A stretch of DNA of 64,000 nt from Cetobacterium somerae ATCC BAA-474 (GTDB lineage Bacteria; Fusobacteriota; Fusobacteriia; Fusobacteriales; Fusobacteriaceae), in contig NZ_KI518214.1 of NCBI RefSeq assembly GCF_000479045.1, positions 42,919-106,918 of the forward strand, in the 5' to 3' direction. Below, one piece after another: positions 59,608 through 64,000 of this stretch (position 1 is its first letter; each line of letters opens with the position of its first letter). The position numbers were made by a program, and so were the translations under genes. The notes beneath the pieces are model-generated. The model was not told the origin of the DNA. It saw nothing but the letters and a program-made list of their open reading frames with translations, and did no database searches.

Positions 59608-60858
59608 ATGAAACATAGTCAGAATAATAAAGGAAGAGTAATTTATACTATATTACTATTCTTACTATTTGAAATAATTAGAGAAAATTTTAAGTTGGAT
59701 AGAGCGCTAATATTTTATTCGTTGTTTCCGATTATGATTTTTTCCTATTATATATTTGATACTTTTTCATTTAATAAAAAGTATAGATATAGGGAATTTA
59801 TAATATCTGGAGTTATAAATGGATTTGTTTTCTATATTTTGGCAGTTTATTATCAAAATCCAAAATTAGTATTTGGATGGGGAATTTATACATTGATGCA
59901 AAATATTGCAAAATATGTATATAACTCAATGTTTAGTACAACTGAGAGAGTTGTTTTACTTACAGATAAAGTAGAGGAAGAGTTAGAATCTATAATTGAA
60001 AAAAATGAAAAACTTTGCTTTGAAGGCTGTGTAAGTTTAAATGAAATTAGTAAGATTAAAGATATAAATCCAAGTGAAGTTATATATCCAATAGAGGTGA
60101 CAAGTCAGGTTGTAAATGAGATTTTTGATTTAAAGATGTCAGGAGTAAAAGTAAAAGATTCTATGGCTTTTTTACAAGAGGTTGAAGGAAAAATAGATGT
60201 AGATAGTTTATCTAAAGATTGGGTTATAAAAGCTAAAGGTTTTGAAGTTTTAAGTTCGGGAGTGGAGCAAAGAATAAAGAGATTTTTGGATATTGCCATG
60301 TCAATCGTAATAGTTTTGGTAGGAGCTCCATTTATGGTATTTACATATTTTCTTGTAAAACTAGATAATCCTAAAAACTTTTTAAACAATCCAGCATTTT
60401 TTAAGCAAAAGCGTATTGGAAGTGGTGGAAAAGAGTTTGAAATAGTGAAATTCAGATCTATGAGAATACATGATCCTAACGAACACTCTAAATATGCCAG
60501 TGAAAAGGATAATAGAATTACCTCAGTAGGAAAGTTTATTCGTAAAACAAGACTAGATGAGTTGCCACAGATATTTAATGTATTAAAAGGTGATATGAGT
60601 TTTGTGGGACCAAGACCAGAGTGGAATGAACTAGGAAGAGATTACGAGAAAAAGATAAATATGTACAAGGTACGATATGCAGTAAAACCAGGACTAACAG
60701 GTTGGGCCCAAGTTATGTATCCATATGGAGCTAGTTTAGAGGATGCTAAAAAAAAGTTAGAATATGATATTTATTATATAAAACATCAAAACTTTATATT
60801 AGATATAATGATACTATTTAAAACAGTTAAGGTAGTATTATTTGGAAAGGGGATATAA
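59608..60858 (+). CDS. Polyprenyl-phosphate sugar phosphotransferase (priming enzyme)
   Basis: A 416-residue membrane enzyme that links the first sugar-1-phosphate to undecaprenyl phosphate. N-terminal ~115 residues hold about four to five helices, followed by a soluble domain and another helix near 230-250. The catalytic bacterial sugar transferase domain has KRIGSGGKEFEIVKFRSM, TRLDELPQIFNVLKGDMSFVGPRPE and KPGLTGWAQV. This is the WbaP/CpsE layout. ATG 59608 follows GGGAGGG by seven bases; an in-frame TTG at 59602 is less likely. Confidence 0.92.
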   Translation: MKHSQNNKGRVIYTILLFLLFEIIRENFKLDRALIFYSLFPIMIFSYYIFDTFSFNKKYRYREFIISGVINGFVFYILAVYYQNPKLVFGWGIYTLMQNIAKYVYNSMFSTTERVVLLTDKVEEELESIIEKNEKLCFEGCVSLNEISKIKDINPSEVIYPIEVTSQVVNEIFDLKMSGVKVKDSMAFLQEVEGKIDVDSLSKDWVIKAKGFEVLSSGVEQRIKRFLDIAMSIVIVLVGAPFMVFTYFLVKLDNPKNFLNNPAFFKQKRIGSGGKEFEIVKFRSMRIHDPNEHSKYASEKDNRITSVGKFIRKTRLDELPQIFNVLKGDMSFVGPRPEWNELGRDYEKKINMYKVRYAVKPGLTGWAQVMYPYGASLEDAKKKLEYDIYYIKHQNFILDIMILFKTVKVVLFGKGI

Positions 60859-61656
60859 ATGTATCAAATTACTTGTAGTATAGTAACTTATAACACTAAA
60901 TTAGATGAACTACAAAAAGCAATAGAGAGTTTTTTAAATACTGATTTAAATGTTCAATTATACATATCAGATAATTCACCAACTGATGATTTAAAAGAAT
61001 TTATAAAAAAATTTGATGATGAAAGAGTAAATTATATTTTTAATAATAAGAATGGTGGATATGGTTGGGGACATAATCAAATAATAAAAAAAGTGATAGA
61101 AAAATCGAACTATCACTTAATATTAAATCCAGATATCTATTTTAAAAGAGGAGTTTTGGAAGAGTTATTTTCTTATATGGAGAAAAATGAAAATACTGGA
61201 AATATAATGCCTATGGTAAGGTACCCCAATGGTGAAATTCAATATTTATGTAAAAGAATTCCCAGTCCAAAAGATCTTTTTTTAAGAAAGTTTTGTCCAA
61301 TTAAATCGATTATAGAGAAAAATAATTTAAAATATGAAATGAGAGAAACAGAATATAATCAGATAATGAATGTTCCGATTTTATCTGGATGCTTTATGTT
61401 TATAAGAACAAGAGTATTTGAAAAGGTGGGTTTATTTGATGAAAGATATTTTATGTATATGGAAGATTTTGATTTAAGTAGAAGAATACATGAAAAGTAT
61501 AAAACAATTTTTTATCCTAACGTAGAGATTATTCATGCTCATGCAAAAGAGTCTTTTAAAAATAGAAAAATGGCTAAAATTCATTTAAAAGCAGCAATAA
61601 AATATTTTAATAAATGGGGCTGGTTATTTGATAGAAAAAGGAGTGCAATATCGTGA
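60859..61656 (+). CDS. Family 2 glycosyltransferase, rhamnosyltransferase-like
   Basis: A 265-residue cytosolic GT-A enzyme. CSIVTYNTKLDEL is the nucleotide-sugar start, ISDNSPTDD the first acidic site and LILNPDIYF (near 90) the metal-binding D-x-D equivalent. VGLFDERYFMYMEDFDLSRRI near 190 is the acceptor/catalytic region shared by WbbL-like rhamnosyltransferases. The sugar cannot be decided. It starts one base after the priming enzyme's stop codon and overlaps the next gene by four bases. Confidence 0.85.
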   Translation: MYQITCSIVTYNTKLDELQKAIESFLNTDLNVQLYISDNSPTDDLKEFIKKFDDERVNYIFNNKNGGYGWGHNQIIKKVIEKSNYHLILNPDIYFKRGVLEELFSYMEKNENTGNIMPMVRYPNGEIQYLCKRIPSPKDLFLRKFCPIKSIIEKNNLKYEMRETEYNQIMNVPILSGCFMFIRTRVFEKVGLFDERYFMYMEDFDLSRRIHEKYKTIFYPNVEIIHAHAKESFKNRKMAKIHLKAAIKYFNKWGWLFDRKRSAIS

Positions 61657-62693
61657 AAATATTATTAGATGGAAGATTAATATCAGATAAACCAACTGGA
61701 ATTTCAAGATATTCGAGAGAATTAGTAAAAATTTATCAAAATTATTATGGTTATGAAAATATAGAAGTTATTATAAATGAAGATTTAAAAGAAAAACCTT
61801 TTGAATATATAAAGACAGAACTCAAACCTTTTAATATAATTGATTTTTTTAAGTTTCATAAATTTTTAGAAAGAATAGATGCTGAAGTATACCATAGTTT
61901 ATACTATAGTAATAGTTTTTTTAAAGATGAAAAAAAAAAATATGTAACAACGATTCACGATTTAATGTATAAATTAGTTCCAGAATTTTTTTCAAAGAAT
62001 AAACTTATAAACTTTTTGGGTATTAAATATTATGATGTTATTGTAAAAAAGTCTTTAAAAAACTCAGATATAGTCATATCGGTTTCTAAAACAACTGAAG
62101 AAGATGTGAAAAAAATATATGAACATGATTCTATAGTTATCCCAGAAGGAATAAATATTGTATCTGTGAAAGATAAAGAAATTGAAAGTTTGAAAAGTTT
62201 AAAGTTTTTTTTATATGTTGGAAATTCAAGACCTAATAAAAATTTAAAATTTTTAGCAGATACATTTTTAATTTCTAATACAGAATATAAATTAGTTTTA
62301 GTAGGTAATAATAATAATTTACGAATTAATGACTCTAGAATAAAAAGTTTAGGTTTTGTTTCTGATCAAGAATTAAGTTGGTTATATAAAAATTGTGAAG
62401 CTTTTATTTTTCCATCTTTATATGAGGGATTTGGATTGCCAGTGTTGGAAGCTATAGAAAAAGGAAGCAAAGTTTATTGTTCAACAGGTGGATCTTTAAA
62501 AGAATTTTCAGAAAAACTAGTAAAAAAGTTTAATCCATATAGTGGAGATGAACTCAAATATCTTTTAGAAAATACAGATAAAATAAATTTTAATAAAAAA
62601 AATCAATTAGAAGAGCTAAAAAAATATAGTTGGAGAAATATAGAGATATTAACTCACAAAGAGTTATTTGTAAAATTTTATAATAAAAAATAA
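61653..62693 (+). CDS. Family 4 glycosyltransferase
   Basis: A 346-residue GT-B enzyme. LLDGRLISDKPTGISRYSREL at the N terminus, VGNSRPNKNLKFL near 185 and FIFPSLYEGFGLPVLEAIEKG near 250 (E-x7-E motif) identify GT4. It likely adds a sugar, perhaps mannose given the manC gene next, to the growing repeat unit. It begins with GTG overlapping the previous stop (GTGA). Base composition is even more AT-rich than the genes before it, as is common for repeat-unit genes that are exchanged between strains. Confidence 0.86.
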   Translation: MKILLDGRLISDKPTGISRYSRELVKIYQNYYGYENIEVIINEDLKEKPFEYIKTELKPFNIIDFFKFHKFLERIDAEVYHSLYYSNSFFKDEKKKYVTTIHDLMYKLVPEFFSKNKLINFLGIKYYDVIVKKSLKNSDIVISVSKTTEEDVKKIYEHDSIVIPEGINIVSVKDKEIESLKSLKFFLYVGNSRPNKNLKFLADTFLISNTEYKLVLVGNNNNLRINDSRIKSLGFVSDQELSWLYKNCEAFIFPSLYEGFGLPVLEAIEKGSKVYCSTGGSLKEFSEKLVKKFNPYSGDELKYLLENTDKINFNKKNQLEELKKYSWRNIEILTHKELFVKFYNKK

Positions 62694-62755
62694 AATGATT
62701 TGAAATATAAGTAAAGTTTTAATTTTATAAAAATTATATATATAAGGAGAAAAAT

Positions 62756-63835
62756 ATGTTGACAGCAATAATAATGGCTGGAGGAAGTGGGGAAAGATTT
62801 TGGCCACTATCTACTCCAGAGAAGCCTAAGCAACTTTTAAATATATTTTCGGATAAAACAATGATAAGAGAGACTGTTGATAGAATATTACCGATAATTT
62901 CTAAAGAAAATATATTTATTGCTACAAATGAATTACAAGCTGATTTAATAAAAAAAGAACTAAAAGATATACCAAAAGAAAATATAATAATAGAACCAGC
63001 ATTTAAAGATACAGCTGCTGCTATAGGGTATTCAACTCTAATTATTCAAAATAGGTTTAAAGATATATTAAAAGAAAAAGAAAAAATAAAAGTTGTAGTT
63101 TTAGCCTCAGATCATTTAATAAAGAAGGAGAAAGAATTTAGAGATATTATTAAGTTAGCAGCAGAGGAAGCTTCAAAAAATGGGGTGATTGTGACATTAG
63201 GAGTAAAATCAAATAAACCAGAAACAGGGTATGGGTATATAGAGGTAAAAACAGATGAAAAAATAAAATTAAATGAAATTTATAAAGTTAAAAGATTTCG
63301 TGAAAAACCAAATTTAGAAACAGCAGAAAATTATATAGCTTCTGGAAAATATCTGTGGAACTCAGGGATATTTATCTTTACAACAGAAACTATATTTAAA
63401 AATTTTGATGTTTTAATGGAGGAGCATACAGAGGTATTTAACGATATAAAAGGAAAACTTTTACAAAATAAAACTGGATTAGAACTTACAAATTTAGTGA
63501 GAAATGATTTTGAAAAGTTTGAAAAGATATCAATAGATTTTGGTGTGATGGAGTATTCTAAAAATATAAGAGTTATACCAGTAGATATTGAATGGAATGA
63601 TATAGGTTCATTTAGTTCATTAGAAGAGGTTTTTGATAAAAATGAAGCAGGGAACATTGTTAGATACTGTGATGTAAAAGAGCTTGATTCATCAGATAAT
63701 ATAGTTATAGGCGAGGATATTATTGTATCACTTTTAGGAGTAAAAAATTTGGTAGTTGTAAAAAATGGTAATAATATCTTAATAGCAAATAAATCAAGAG
63801 TTCAAGATATTAAGAAAATAACTAAAAATTATTAA
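62756..63835 (+). CDS. manC: Mannose-1-phosphate guanylyltransferase
   Basis: Makes GDP-mannose from mannose-1-phosphate and GTP for the polysaccharide. It is a 359-residue, single-function form: the nucleotidyltransferase motif AGGSGERFWPLS is at 8-19, with EPAFKDTAAAIGYS (near 83), ASDHLIKKE (near 118) and LWNSGIFIF (near 200). It lacks the C-terminal phosphomannose isomerase domain of fused ManC proteins. Presence of GDP-mannose synthesis in the locus suggests mannose, or a sugar derived from it such as fucose, in the polymer. Ribosome binding site AAGGAG. Confidence 0.92.
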   Translation: MLTAIIMAGGSGERFWPLSTPEKPKQLLNIFSDKTMIRETVDRILPIISKENIFIATNELQADLIKKELKDIPKENIIIEPAFKDTAAAIGYSTLIIQNRFKDILKEKEKIKVVVLASDHLIKKEKEFRDIIKLAAEEASKNGVIVTLGVKSNKPETGYGYIEVKTDEKIKLNEIYKVKRFREKPNLETAENYIASGKYLWNSGIFIFTTETIFKNFDVLMEEHTEVFNDIKGKLLQNKTGLELTNLVRNDFEKFEKISIDFGVMEYSKNIRVIPVDIEWNDIGSFSSLEEVFDKNEAGNIVRYCDVKELDSSDNIVIGEDIIVSLLGVKNLVVVKNGNNILIANKSRVQDIKKITKNY

Positions 63836-63846
63836 AAGGATAAAAT

Positions 63847-64000
63847 ATGATAACAAATATGATTAATAGATATTTTCCATATATTTTAATATACATGTGC
63901 TATTATACAAATCTTCCTGTAAAGTTAGAAGAATTAACAATGATTATCTTTATTACTTGGTATATTTTAGAAAAAAAATTTTTTGAATTAAAATTAAATT
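63847..64000 (+). CDS. Start of a membrane protein of the polysaccharide locus (cut by window end)
   Basis: An ATG at 63847, after AAAAGGATAAA, opens a frame of 51 codons to the window edge, MITNMINRYFPYILIYMCYY and then a second hydrophobic stretch (MIIFITWYILE). Two membrane segments in the first 45 residues and its position suggest a polymerase (Wzy) or similar, but there is too little to name it. Confidence 0.5.
   Translation, partial: MITNMINRYFPYILIYMCYYTNLPVKLEELTMIIFITWYILEKKFFELKLN

Noticed and set aside
1..64000. tRNA, rRNA, insertion sequences, phage genes, CRISPR arrays or replication origin
   Set aside because: None recognised on reading both strands; there is no transposase or integrase among the translated frames.

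Overview
The window is very AT-rich and densely coded. It suggests a diderm anaerobe: there is an autotransporter with an outer-membrane barrel, a TolC-like channel with a periplasmic adaptor, and a glycyl-radical enzyme. Gene content (trans-4-hydroxyproline dehydratase, NSS-type amino-acid transporter, split ThrE exporter, small-gene style of ribosome binding sites) fits the Fusobacteriota, with a Cetobacterium- or Fusobacterium-like organism as my best guess. This is inference from gene content only; no rRNA or tRNA gene was seen.

Layout. 1-12300: the start of a ribokinase, an exported FMN-binding protein, then a nitrogen and acid-stress region (APC permease, agmatine deiminase and N-carbamoylputrescine amidase, a two-part ThrE exporter, a ClC antiporter, GadC-type antiporter, glutaminase, ammonium transporter). 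12300-17000: a short-chain dehydrogenase closely resembling 7-alpha-hydroxysteroid dehydrogenase, a small NAD(P)-binding protein, a rhodanese and an MprF-like lysyl-lipid synthase. 17000-21700: LacI regulator, GH36 alpha-galactosidase and MelB-like symporter, one operon for alpha-galactosides. 21700-29500: a stress protein, a zinc-ribbon protein, and the hydroxyproline operon (XRE-cupin regulator, membrane transporter, activating enzyme, HypD, ProC, PpnP). 29500-38400: tandem PPK2 polyphosphate kinase, RelA/SpoT synthetase, a transporter preceded by a Trp-Trp-Trp-Pro leader peptide and attenuator, autotransporter, MATE pump and NlpC/P60 hydrolase.

38400-43900 is one leftward operon that joins a secreted inositol-phosphate-type histidine phosphatase to a PhnDCEE importer and a PhnP-like phosphodiesterase. 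43900-52200 holds an APC permease, a MalX-type PTS with a MalY/PatB lyase, two PTS-type (BglG/Mga-like) regulators and an exported M14 peptidase. One of these regulators is interrupted by a frameshift exactly at a U UUU UUA heptamer. 52400 to the end is an exopolysaccharide or capsule locus: two exported proteins of unknown role, Wzz, BY-kinase, PHP phosphatase, a TolC/adaptor/FtsX trio without an ATPase, a priming sugar transferase, two glycosyltransferases, ManC and the start of a membrane protein.

The most interesting signals are the tryptophan leader peptide with a coherent set of mutually exclusive RNA stems (32012-32232), the slippery-site frameshift in the regulator (51159-51165), the phytase-like/Phn operon without C-P lyase, and the ATPase-less export trio inside the polysaccharide locus.
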